DNA of 64,000 nt from Amorphophallus konjac (Eukaryota > Streptophyta > Magnoliopsida > Alismatales > Araceae): positions 227,856,641 through 227,920,640 of the forward strand of contig CM040126.1 of assembly GCA_022559845.1 (NCBI GenBank). Reading direction: 5' to 3'. A program made the position numbers and the translations under genes. The notes beneath the pieces were generated by a model. The model made no database searches. It saw only the letters and a program-made list of their open reading frames with translations, and was not told the origin of the DNA. Of the stretch, positions 31,550-41,898 are shown piece after piece. Positions within the stretch are counted from its first letter, which is position 1. Every line of letters starts with the position of its first letter.

Positions 31550-33988
31550 TGATGGGGTCATCACCATCCGTCCTGGCACTCTCGACCCTTCTCGTCACCC
31601 CGGAGGCGTACGTCATGGTCTAGCCATTTATTATGAGTCCTATGTTATATTTCTTTATTTTTATTGAGTCATATCGTTGTAATTTCCCTTTTATTAGAGT
31701 CATGTACCTAGGTCTTTGGTTTATTTCCCTAAGTTTGAGTCTCTTTAGGCTAATTTAGACTAGCTATTGGGCCCAACCTAGTGGACTTGGCCCATGGGCG
31801 CCCCTACCTTATTGGTTATTTGTCAATGTGTCAAGTGTCAAGGGCTTTTTGTAAAATGTGGGCTGCCTATTTATAGGACCCCATTTCCCCCCATTTGAAG
31901 GAATCAATCAATGAAAAAAATTGTCATTTGAGAGTTCAAATCCTCTTAGTGGAGTGAATCCATTATTTGGGTGAGAATCCCTAGGGAGTGAATCCCACCT
32001 ACCCCCCTTCTCCTCTCTCTCTCTCCCTCCTAAGGGGTTCGCCCCTACCCTCTCTCCTCCACTTCCCAACCACCTCTCTCCCACCTACCCCATTAAACCC
32101 TCTACAACTTCCCACACATCCCATTACTCCACCCCCTAGTCCCAAGGGAGCATCCCCAATCACTAAGCCACCCTCCAACCCCCAACTACCCCACCCACTT
32201 CCCCAAACACTTTTCCCTCTCCCCCATGCAACCCTCCACCTCCCAAGACCATTTGAATTTGAAAATCCCCTTCCCTCCATAGCCCAAGGTCGCCCAACTC
32301 CCTTCCCCATTGGGTAGGCCGCCCCCATCCCCTTCCCTCCATTTCACTCTACCAAGAGCAGCCACCCCATCACCCTTCCTCCACCTTGGCTGAAGCCAGC
32401 ACCCCCCCTGCAACCTTCCCGTTTCTCCAATCCCTCCACCACCTATAGTCACCCTCCATACCTCCCCCACAATCCCCTCCCACCACCCATCACTTTCCCC
32501 CTCCCCATTCACAATTTCTTCTTCTCATTTGAGTGTTAATCGAAGCTACATCGGCGAACCAGTTCCCCTGCTGAGAGCCTGCAGAGAACCAGCGGAGTGA
32601 AGCAGTGACCCCGTCTTCTCCCTGGTGTCCCTGGAGGTCCAAGAGCTATCATCGGAAGCATCTCTCTGTCCTCTTTGTAATGGCTGTGGTTTCGTCAGCG
32701 TCCGAGCAATGTGCTGCCCGGGAGAGCATTTCTCCCTCGACTGCGCGAAGCGTCCCTGGCAGAGCACCTGAACCTGATGGGGAACTCCACTGCGGCGATC
32801 CTAGTGGAAATCTGAGCAAGAGTTCTTCTGTAAAAATCATCTTCGACTAGCCTACTTTCAGAATCAAGAAACGGAGCTCCGATTGGCGCCTGGAAGCAAG
32901 AGTTCTCATTTTCTTCCTCCTGGCGCGCGGTTCTGTTTTCTATCAGTCTGCTCCGACCCCTTCTCCTTGTTTGAGATATTCCTACCTACTCCGACATCTT
33001 CTGGCATTCTCGTGACCCACGTTTCGAAGAGGGCTCGTCAACGATTCCATCGGTACCAGCCGTGTTCAAATTGAAGCTCTGGAGCGCTCTTGGTGACATC
33101 TTCTTCCTGCTGTTGAGAATCTGAAGCAGTCCGAACAGAAGAACTGAACCTTGGTTCGAGACTCTTCCCCGACCTGCACCAGAAATCAATGAAATCAAGA
33201 AACTTCTGGTGTTGTTCCGGTCCAGCTACGAAGAGTTTCCCACTGGTTTCATCTTCAAAAAAAATCTGGACTGGCCGCAGCGTCAACTTCATCAACTGTC
33301 TATCCACAGGCACTGAGGGTTGGCAGCACCGACGAAGATCGAAGATTATCGTTTCTTAGCTTAATTTCCCCACCCCGCTTGGCCGGCTGAAGGCCCCTCC
33401 CTGTGTGGAGGTAGTTTTGGTTGTAACCACACAAACCCCACCCAAGATCCCCCCCCTTGCATGGGGGTAGTTCATGTAATAATTACACTCGCAGGTTTGA
33501 AGCTTCGTAGACGAGGCGTGTGGGTGCTTCCCCTCGCCTCCCCGCTCGCCCCCGTCTCCGACCGGAGTCGGTTTCTTCAAACCGGCTAGGTGAGAACTCG
33601 TCCCTTGCTCTCATTTATGCTTGTTCATTTAATATTCTCCAATTGCGCCGTCGGTTAGGGAGAGAGCGCCCGATCCTAAGGCTCCACCATCTTTGTGCGA
33701 CCACCGTGGGTGTGAGTGAGTGACCCGCGCCCTTAGGCCATTGCCGACTCATTGAGTTGGATATCCATTCCCCAAGGGGAGGTTTACCTTGGATGTTGCT
33801 GGCCCTCTACCAGCAAGGGTCTTGTCCCACTACCTCGACTCGGCATCCCCGAGTTACCCCCGGGTTGAGTGTGTGCGCCATACGAAGGTCCACTTACGTA
33901 GGCTTCTTAGCCTTGTGGTTGTGCTTGCATACTTAGGTCCGAGGAAGCATTGGTCTTGTGACTATCATCCCAAGGTGGTGTCACATCA
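31550..33988 (+). repeat. E LTR 2 (shared, middle)
   Basis: TGATGGGG...CACATCA, 2439 bp. It acts as 3' LTR of copy 1 and 5' LTR of copy 2. No target-site duplication lies at its borders. Confidence 0.87.
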
Positions 33989-33991
33989 AAT

Positions 33992-34004
33992 TGGTATCAG
34001 AGCA
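33992..34004 (+). promoter_or_regulatory. E copy 2 primer-binding site
   Basis: TGGTATCAGAGCA, intact, 3 nt after LTR 2. Confidence 0.88.
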
Positions 34005-34099
34005 AGTCATTGACTTGTCTCTACAAGTCAAGTCCTAGGGTAAGCTTGCATTCTTGTCCGAACCGTGCATTGTCAACCCATCATTATTAACATTGAGTC

Positions 34100-36592
34100 A
34101 TGGGTCACATGGCCCCTCTCCCAATCATATCCCATGCATGCTTACCTAATGGAGAGCCCGTAGAAATTGATTTCATTGACCTAGAAACTAAAATTTGGGT
34201 GTCCCCCGATATCATAACCTCTCATTGTAGGACCGGACAAATTGTACACAATGGAGAGCAAGTCTTTATTGAATTCCATAAATGGTTCGGGAAGACTAAG
34301 TATTTGGATGGGGCTTGGTGTCAAGAGGGAACATTGGCGGGTCCATGTATAATCCTCGGTAAGAAATGGTTAGATGAAAGGAATGCCAACATCGACCCAA
34401 CACGTCAGACTTGCCTAGTGCATCCGCCACACCTTTCGGGAACCTTTAAATTCAACAACCTTGTACTCTCCCACCTGCAGGACTCCCGCCCTTGTTCACC
34501 AATCCGGGTGCACCATACTCCGGTCATCATCACCCCACCATCAAACAACCTTCCCACTCCATTAGCCTTGGAAGAAGTAGTCCACCCGCTTTGCCACATG
34601 AAGACAAATACCCCTCGGGAACCTATCCCCTCCATGGAGAGCACCCATGTCCCAATTGAAGAGGAAGCCTTGCACGAGGATCTTCACCCTACACCACCCC
34701 CTCTAGATAAGGCCGAATTCATCTTAGAAGAGTCCCTTGTTAGGTGGCTAAGGGAAAGATTGATTAGAGAAATCATGACCCATACCTATCTACCCATGAA
34801 GCAAGACCACCATCTAGTGCCCATCCACACTCCTCATACAACAATCCAATCCTACTACGAAGTAGAGGGTTTTGATGACCTCCTTAAAGGCCTACAATGG
34901 CAGCTAGAGTTGACTTGCTTGTTGACCTTAGGGACGGCCCACCCAACAAACCTTAGTCTCATCCACCCTTGTGATGGGTCTATCACCTCGGTCTGCACCA
35001 TTGGTTGCTACACTAGCGACCTTCTTTTCCTTCTCCCTATGGTGGAAGAACCCATCTCGGTCCACTCCCCTACCATTGAGATCCCAAGTGCTTTGGTCGG
35101 CCAACCCACGAACGACCACGGCCCAATTATCTTGGAGGAGGATGACCCATAATTTTGGGGCTTTGAGGATGTGGAATTCCTCTCTCTAGGTAACTATTTC
35201 CACGATCCCTTTGACCCCTTCCTATACCCATGTGGCCCAACCATCTTACCCACCACCCACTCTTTCCTACCCTCACCCACCATATTGGGCCAAACCCACC
35301 TCATCTATGACTCAGGTTACACCACGGGAGCCATGACTTTGGGCGATATACAGCTAGGGATCGAGGAAGTACCCCACTTCATGATATCTACCTTCCTAGA
35401 CCCCTTTGACCCATTCCAATGGAAGTCCAAAAGCCTACACATAGGAGACCTCTTTGGCACAACAATGCATAAGTCTTGGCGTACAACACAACTTGGCATG
35501 ATTCATAAGTCTGGTCCACTCGTTCATATCACCCACATGTCAAGTAGGATGCATGAGTGGTCCAAATTCGGATGTAATGGTCCACCTTCACTCATCATGA
35601 GTCTTAAGCATGATAGGTGTATTCTTGGATGTCCGGGTCCCCCGGCATTTGTCACCCCCATACATGACCGGATCACCTATGGATGCCTCGGCCCTCCAAC
35701 CTTTGTTAGAGAGTCCATGCATGATAGGGCCACATTTGGTTGCCCCGGCCCACTAAGGCTCATCAAGGTCCATATGGCATCATGGCATGACTGGTCCACA
35801 TATGGTTGTCCAGGTCCACCCATAACCACTAGAAGGTCAGCATTCACAAAATTGCATGATAACCTTGCAAGCACATCAAAAAGAGCCATGAAATTTACAA
35901 AAGGCAGGCCGACTCAATGGCGTCACGAAGAAATCCAAATGGGTGATTCCGGGATGGTGAGGAATGAGAGGCTCTCACATAGAGACAACTCAGGATTGAG
36001 GTTTTGTGGGATTAGCCCCTTCCAGGTTTTGAGGTGCACTAGCCCCACTACTCATAAGTTAGGCCTCCTCGAGGGATACGGAGTTAACTTCAGTTTCAAT
36101 GTGGAAGGCCTTGTGCCACACAAGGGACCCACGGTGGCACCAAGTGAGGATTTCAAGCCCCCTTCCTCCCTCGAGAGAGCACCCACCCCTCCCCATGAGA
36201 GCACCGTCAGCCCAGAGAAGCCAGACGTAAGCAACTTGAGAGAATATTGGATGGACAGGAAATCATCACTCGGAGCAAGGTGTACGGGCACTACCTCGCT
36301 AGGTGGAAGAATCGGCTTCTTTCGAAAGACATGTGAGCGGTACAACTTCTGCACCTTTCCGAAGAGGGAAGGACTCTTACTCGACGGAGTCGAGTTCTCC
36401 GCACCCCGGGAGTATGATGGGGTCATCACCATCCGTCCTGGCACTCTCGGCCATTCTCGTCACCCCGGAGGAGTACGTCATGGTCTAGCCATTTATTATG
36501 AGTCCTATCGTTGTAATTTCCCTTTTATTAGAGTCATGTATCTAGGTCTTTGGTTTATTTCCCTAAGTTTGAGTCTCTTTAGGCTAATTTAG
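34100..36592 (+). pseudogene. E copy 2 long ORF, one nonsense codon
   Basis: The same protein as in copy 1, here in one frame from 34100. It is interrupted only by TAA at 35150-35152 where copy 1 has a Tyr codon. Protease-like part at about 34120-34430 (DLE in place of DSG), unrecognised linker, GCPGPP repeats 35550-35830, GPY/F remnant 36010-36195, and chromodomain remnant 36243-36340 in a different frame (ILDGQEIITRS...HYLARWKN, with TGA where the conserved Trp would be). The frame reads on through the LTR 3 start to 36592. The parent protein was about 830 residues. It has a leader of about 100 nt after the PBS and no gag. Confidence 0.68.
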
Positions 36593-38823
36593 ACTAGCTA
36601 TTAGGCCCAACCCAGTGGACTTGGCCCATGGGCGCCCCTACCTTGTTGGTTATTTGTCAATGTGTCAAGTGTCAAGGGCTTTTTGTAAAATGTGGGTTGC
36701 CTATATATAGGACCCCATTTCCCCCCATTTCAAGGAATCAATCAATGAAAAAAACTACCATTTGAGAGTTCAAATCTTCTTAGTGGAGTGAATCTATTAT
36801 TTGGGTGAGAAGCCCTAGGGAGTAAATCCCACCTACCCCCCCTTCTCCTCTCTCTCTCTCCCTCCTAAGGGGTTCGCCCCTACCCTCTCTCCTCCACTTC
36901 CCAACCACCTCCCTCCCCCCTACCCCATTAAACCCTCTACAACTCCCCACACATCCCATTACTCCACCCCCTAGTCCCAAGGGAGCACCCCAATCACTAA
37001 GCCACCCTCCAACCCCCAACTACCCCACCCACTTCCCCAAACACTTTTCCCTCTCCCCCATGCAACCCTCCACCTCCCAAGACCATTTGAATTTGAAAAT
37101 CCCCTTCCCTCCATAGCCCAAGGTCTCCCAACTCCCTTCCCCATTGAGTAGGCCGCCCCCATCCCCTTCCCTCCATTTCACTCTACCAAGAGCAGCCACC
37201 CCATCACCCTTCCTCCACCTTGGCTGAAGCCAGCACCCCCCTGCAACCTTCCCATTTTTCCAATCCCTCCACCACCTATAGTCACCCTCCATACCTCCCC
37301 CACAATCCTCTCCCACCACCCATCACTTCCCCCTCCCCATTCACAATTTCTTCTTCTCATTTGGGTGTTAATCGAAGCTGCATCGGCGAACCAGTTCCCC
37401 TGCTGAGAGCCTGCAGAGAACCAGCGGAGTGCAGCAGCGACCCCGTCTTCTCCCTGGCTTCCCTAGAGGTCCAAGAGCTATTGTCAGAAGCGTCTCTCTG
37501 TCCTCTTCGTAACGGCGGTGGTTTCGTCTGCGTCCGAGCACTGTACTGCCCGGGAGAGCATTTCTCCCCCGACTGCGCGAAGCTTCCCTGGCAGAGCACC
37601 TGAACCTGATGGGGAGCTCCTCTGCGGCGATCCTATTGGAAATCTGAGCAAGAGTTCTTCTGAAAAAATCTTCTTCGACCAGTCTAATTTCTGAATCAAG
37701 AAGCGGAGCTCCGATTGGTGCCTGAAGCAAGAGTTCTCATTTTCTTCCTCTTGGCGCGCGGTTCTATTTCCTATCAGTCTGCTCCGACCACTTCTCCTTG
37801 TTTGAGATCTTTCGGCCTACTCCGACATCGTATGGTATTCTCGTGACACACGTTTCGAAGAGGGCTCGTCAACGATTCCATCGGTACCATCCGTGCTCAA
37901 ATTGAAGCTCTGGAGCGCTCGTGGCGACATCTTCTTCCTGCTGTTGAGAATCTGAAGCAGTCCGAACAGAAGAACTGCACCTCGGTTCGAGACTCTGCCC
38001 CGACCTGCACCAGCAATCAAAGAAATCAAGAAAATTCTGGTGTTGTCCCGGTCCAGCTACGAAGAGTTTCCCACTGGTTTCGTCTTCAACAAAAATCTGG
38101 ACTGGCCGCAGCGTCAACTTCATCAACCGTCTGTCCACAGGCACAGAGGGTTGGCAGCACCAACGAAGATCGAAGATTCTCATTTCTTAGCTTAATTTCT
38201 CCACCCCGCTTGGCCGGCTGAAGGCCCCTCCCTGCGTGGAGGTAGTTTTGTTTGTAACCACACAAACCCCACCCAAGATTCCCCCCCCCCCTTGCATGGG
38301 GGTAGTTCATGTAATAATTACACTCGCAGGTTTGAAGCTTCGTCGACGCGGCGTACGGGTGCTTCCCCTCGCCTCCCCGCTCGCCCCCGTCTCCGATCGG
38401 AGTCGGTTTCTTCAAATCGGCTAGGTGAGAACTCGTCCCTTGCTCTCATTTATGCTTGTTCATTTAATATTCCCCAATTGCACCGTCGGTTAGGGAGAGA
38501 GCGCCTGATCCTAAGGCTCCCCCGTCTTTGTGCGACTACCGTGGGTGTGAGTGAGTGACCCGCGCCCTTTGGCCATTGCCGACTCATTGAGTTGGATATC
38601 CGTTCCCCAAGGGGAGGTTTACCTTGGATGTTGCTGGCCCTCTACCAGCAAGGGTCTTGTCCCACTTCCTCGACTCGGCATCCCCGAGTTACCCCCGGGT
38701 TGAGTGTGTGCGCCATATGAAGGTCTGCTTACGTAGGCTTCTTAGCCTTGTGGTTGTGCTTGCGTACTTAGGTCCGAGGAAGCATTGGTCTTGTGACTAT
38801 CACCCCAAGGTGGTGTCACATCA
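36415..38823 (+). repeat. E LTR 3
   Basis: TGATGGGG...CACATCA, 2409 bp. It lacks about 31 bp near 36506 relative to LTRs 1 and 2, between two GAGTCNTAT repeats, so a simple slippage-type deletion. Confidence 0.87.
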
Positions 38824-38828
38824 GTGTA
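38824..38828. repeat. Target-site duplication GTGTA, right copy (array E)
   Basis: GTGTA after LTR 3, matching 26671-26675. Confidence 0.88.
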
Positions 38829-39073
38829 TCAGCTAGTCGTTATGTTGAGATTGTTATAGTTGTTTTACATCTAGCTATGCCTTAGAACTTGTGTTAGTTA
38901 TTGTAACGGAGTCGAGTAGAGATTATGTTTGATTATGTTTAAGTCAGTTGATGGTATTTGTAATAGACTTGGAGTTATTCTGTTCATGACGTTATGTTAA
39001 TTCTTAGGTTACCATGTATTCTTTACTAGCGTTTTCTATTGCCGGTCCCGATATTCCGCGTCGGGGCGTGACA
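38829..39073 (+). repeat. A2 3' LTR, second part
   Basis: Continues the A2 LTR after array E and ends CCGCGTCGGGGCGTGACA, matching the A1 LTR end (CCGCGCTCGGGGCGTGACA). No PBS follows, as expected for a 3' LTR. Confidence 0.82.
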
Positions 39074-39360
39074 GATTTTAGGTTCGGCCGTCTGGAAATG
39101 GTCGACGAACTTCTTTTGCATATCAGCCCAATCAGGCACTGAATTAGGCTTTAGCCTGGAGTACCACAGGAAGGCGGTGCCAGTCAAAGATGTGACAAAG
39201 TACCGCAGCAAATATGCCTCTTCCAGTGCCAATTCACCCATGGCCGTCATACATTAGGCCAAGTGTTCATGTGGAGAGCCCTACCCGTTGAACTTCTAAA
39301 GTTTCGGGGCTTCCAGGTAATTGGGCGGAAACTTCTTGAATTGATGATGAAGGGGATAAG
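39074..39360 (-). pseudogene. Tat/Athila-like gag fragment
   Basis: Minus-strand fragment of a gypsy gag of the Tat/Athila kind: KFNG, PHEHLA, then LALEEAYLLRYFVTSLTGTAFLWYSRL and WADMQKKFVDHFQTAEPKI. It contains three stops (near 39255, 39286 and 39300). It is cut on the left by the end of A2 and on the right by the start of G, so it is the remnant of an older element into which both inserted. Confidence 0.7.
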
Positions 39361-39588
39361 TGATGGGGACATCAGGGCAAGGACACTAACATTTTATTTT
39401 ACATTTGTGTCCTTTTAGTTTACTTTTATATTCTTGGGAAAGTATGTTTACAATTGTAAGGCTGTATAAGCCAATGTGTCATTCGCTAAGGATCTTTGTG
39501 TTTATTTGCAAAATGTCAGTAGGTCTAGCAAGGGGACCCCCACTCCTTCCCCATTGGTCCACCTAAGCCACAGGGGTCGATGTGGGGA
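39361..39588 (+). repeat. G 5' LTR, first part
   Basis: 228 bp matching the G 3' LTR start at 53347-53575 closely. It ends at GGGGA, the F target site (39584-39588). Confidence 0.85.
39584..39588. repeat. Target-site duplication GGGGA, left copy (F)
   Basis: GGGGA before TGGTGAGGACACG; second copy at 49092-49096. Joining the flanks restores ...GTGGGGATGGTCAACT, as in the uninterrupted G 3' LTR (GTGAGGATGGTCAACT). Confidence 0.87.
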
Positions 39589-41703
39589 TGGTGAGGACAC
39601 GTGCCGTTTCACTCGACGGAGCACACGGAGCACGCCGGCATCCCTTTGGCTCGGCGATCATTTAGCAGACTAGCAGAGTTATCCCCATTTATTTCATGCT
39701 TTAGGCCATGTTGGGCCTTGGTTTAGTCCCTGCGTGGACACTTTTATTAGTTGTGTGGACCTTTGTAGGCCAATTGGGGCCAATTAGGCTTAGTTGGGTC
39801 TTTTTATGCTTATTAGGTAGGAGATAGGGCTATTGGGCCACTTTCTTGGTTCAAGCCTTGGCCCATTTGGCATGGCTGCCTAACCCAAGGCTTGGCCCAC
39901 CTAGGGTTAGGGTTTTGGGCGCCCCCACCTCTTTCCCTCCTCTTGGAAGGTGGCAGCCGCCCCTCTCCTAGATTATAGGAAGAGGGGTGCGGCCCTCCCC
40001 CCCTTTCCCGTCCCCATCCGATCCCCTTCCCTCCTTTGGCCGCCCCCATCCCCCAATCCACTCCTACAATCAAGGAGTGGTGCGCACCCCCCCCCTTTCC
40101 CCCATGCCATGTGCTCACCCCCCTCCCCTCCCTCTTGGCTAGGGTTTCAACCCTAGCATTCCCCCTCCCCATATAAAACATCTCATGTATTTTCTTTGGA
40201 ATTATGGAATGAGATATTTTGATTGAGCAGCCATTTGCGCAGCCACCCCTTGGAGAGGGCGACCCTCTCTTCCTCCTCTGCTCCTGCGACGGGAGCAACC
40301 CCGGGGTGCGACTCCCCATCCCCTCGGTGCGACGCCGAGGTTCTTCCTCCCTTCTACTTCGTCTCCGGTTCGAGTTCGCGTGTTCCAGATTCGGCCCCGA
40401 GTTGCAGTGGCGTCCCCATCCGGTGCGGATCGAATCCGAGCCCCTCCTTTTTTTGGTGGATACTTCTACGAGTCGGCAGCGCGTGGGTTTTGGTTTCGCC
40501 TCGATCCGAGGTCGGCACCACCCGTGGCGAGTTTTCTCGTGAGCTAGCGCAGGAGCCTCCCTCTCTGCGCGCCCAGATCCACCCTCCTTCTTGCGAAAAT
40601 CCCACAGGACGGACGACTCCGAGTTTGGAGCTGATTTCTTCAGGGTTTGTACCTCTCGTCGTTCTCTTTCCAACGCCGCCAACCTCGTCTCGTTCCGACG
40701 TCCGAGCTGTTCGTGGCATCCGTTCCCGTGAGGTCGCGCGGGTCTGCCCAGTCCACCCGGTGCCAGGACAACCGGCGATTTCCAAAGTTCACAGCGTCTA
40801 TCCACGACCAGATCTGCTCGAGCTCTTTGGTCCGGACCTGCTGCTCTGCGTCCCCGACGTCCTCCCACAAGTGGGGCCTCGTTCGCCTACCGGAGCAGCG
40901 AGTTACCATTTTCCCCGCTCGACAGCGCAGTTCTAGGAGCAGATTCCTTGTCCCCACTTGCAGGTGCGGCCACGGCTTCCACGGACGGAATCTGAGCACG
41001 CCTTTTGGCCGAGGCTTCCTCCTACGACCTAACTACGCGCCCTCGCTGACGGCGCCCCAATCGGACTCCGGATCCATTCGTGGGAACGTTTACCACCGAG
41101 TCGCGCGTTGCTGCGATTCTGCCGATCGTCATCCGGACCCTCCTCGTGGCCAACCCTTCACCGAGTGCCGCCCGTCAGCCCGTGTATCGGCCGCCCCGAA
41201 TGGAATTGTTGTAGCCTGTTATCTCCCTGCGAGGAGTGGGCACCATTGCTGGCTTGTACCTATTCTTTCATTGTGTGTATCGGGGTTGTCGGTCTCGGCC
41301 GGGGTTCCTTCCCCACGCCTAGGCGTGGAGGTACGTGCGACGCTCCCCCCCTTGGCATTTTGCTTTACTAGTATGTGATCTTGTATGCCGCGTGAGAGTG
41401 TAGGGATCCTAGCTAGCATTCAACACCGCGAGATCGTGAGTGAGAGTATCCCATTCCGTGGCCCTAGTCGAGCACCGAGCTCGGACTAGACTCCTATAGT
41501 TGCGCGTCGGCTCCTTTGCCGCTTTGATCCACTCGCTTCCCTCATAGGGACGACCGTGGACTTGGGTTTCTTGTTGAGAGACGCCTCTCTTCGGAGGAAT
41601 AGTACGGAGGTCGATCTCTCGGCTTGCCTTGTCACGTGTGAGTGCTGGCCGCACTTGGTCTTCATCATAGGTTTAGTCCATTTGTCAGTTCCATCCCGCA
41701 TCA
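39589..41703 (+). repeat. F 5' LTR (2115 bp)
   Basis: TGGTGAGGACACG...GTTCCATCCCGCATCA. TATA-like ATATAAAACA at 40171-40180, followed by the GC-rich transcribed part. Long frames on both strands in the GC-rich part are repeated in the 3' LTR and look accidental. Confidence 0.88.
40171..40180 (+). promoter_or_regulatory. F LTR TATA-like box
   Basis: CCATATAAAACATC, present identically in the 3' LTR near 47559. It is a candidate U3 promoter about 580 bp into the LTR. Confidence 0.5.
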
Positions 41704-41707
41704 AATT

Positions 41708-41720
41708 TGGTATCAGAGCA
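41708..41720 (+). promoter_or_regulatory. F primer-binding site (tRNA-iMet)
   Basis: TGGTATCAGAGCA, 4 nt after the LTR end. Confidence 0.9.
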
Positions 41721-41898
41721 TGGTCGTCCAGTTTGTCCCTACAGACTGAGGTCCTAGGCCATGTCGAGTCATTAGATTTGCTGGAGTTCATTTGAGTCCA
41801 TAGGTCTACTACTTGCATTGGAGTCCATTGTTGCGTTAGGAGTTTTCTGTCTAGGTTCGTGTCTAGTACACTTTCATCCTTGTCCCTTAGAGTCTTGC

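Larger units (their letters stand above)
26676..38823 (+). mobile_element. E: tandem LTR-internal-LTR-internal-LTR non-autonomous retroelement
   Basis: Three LTRs of 2447, 2439 and 2409 bp alternate with two internal regions of 2427 and 2426 bp. Copies are highly similar throughout, and the whole is flanked by one TSD (GTGTA). The ends are TGATGGGGTCATCACC and GGTGGTGTCACATCA. Each internal region follows an initiator-Met PBS. It encodes one long ORF with protease-like, novel repeat, integrase C-terminal and chromodomain-like parts; RT, RNase H, integrase core and gag are absent. The sequence before the 3' LTRs (ACTCGACGGAGTCGAG, then CACCCCGGGAG) matches that of F and G, so E is a deletion derivative of that chromovirus family. 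Confidence 0.88.
16021..39073 (+). mobile_element. Tekay/Del-type element A2, decayed and twice interrupted
   Basis: Plus-strand relative of A1 that lost its 5' LTR and gag N-terminus at about 16021. It has gag, protease (split by the 17129-20824 insertion), RT, RNase H, integrase with a C-terminal chromodomain, a PPT, and a 3' LTR split by array E (26676-38823). Numerous nonsense codons and several frameshifts make it inactive. It ends at 39073 within a Tat-like gag scrap. Confidence 0.85.

Noticed and set aside
39026..39073. Tat-like gag continuing left of 39074
   Set aside because: That part is the A2 LTR end (GGGGCGTGACA); the frame crosses the border by chance.
39813..40868. 351-codon antisense ORF in the F 5' LTR, repeated at 47201-48256
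   Set aside because: It lies in GC-rich LTR sequence, is Arg/Gly/Pro-rich with no domain, and is present twice only because the LTRs are about 99 percent identical.
40223..41378. Long plus-strand frames in the F LTR (237 and 243 codons)
   Set aside because: Same composition effect; they overlap the antisense frame and have no homology I can see.
39361..41703. Single 2343 bp F 5' LTR starting TGATGGGGACATC
   Set aside because: The first 228 bp match the G 3' LTR, the F 3' LTR starts at TGGTGAGG, and GGGGA flanks both ends, so F begins at 39589 inside G.
41708..41720. Partial tRNA gene at the TGGTATCAGAGC strings
   Set aside because: These are 13-nt primer-binding sites next to LTR ends, with no tRNA body.
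41818..41898. Upstream extension of F gag
   Set aside because: The start MPTRRGT at 41899 is shared with G at 51251; the upstream codons have no ATG.
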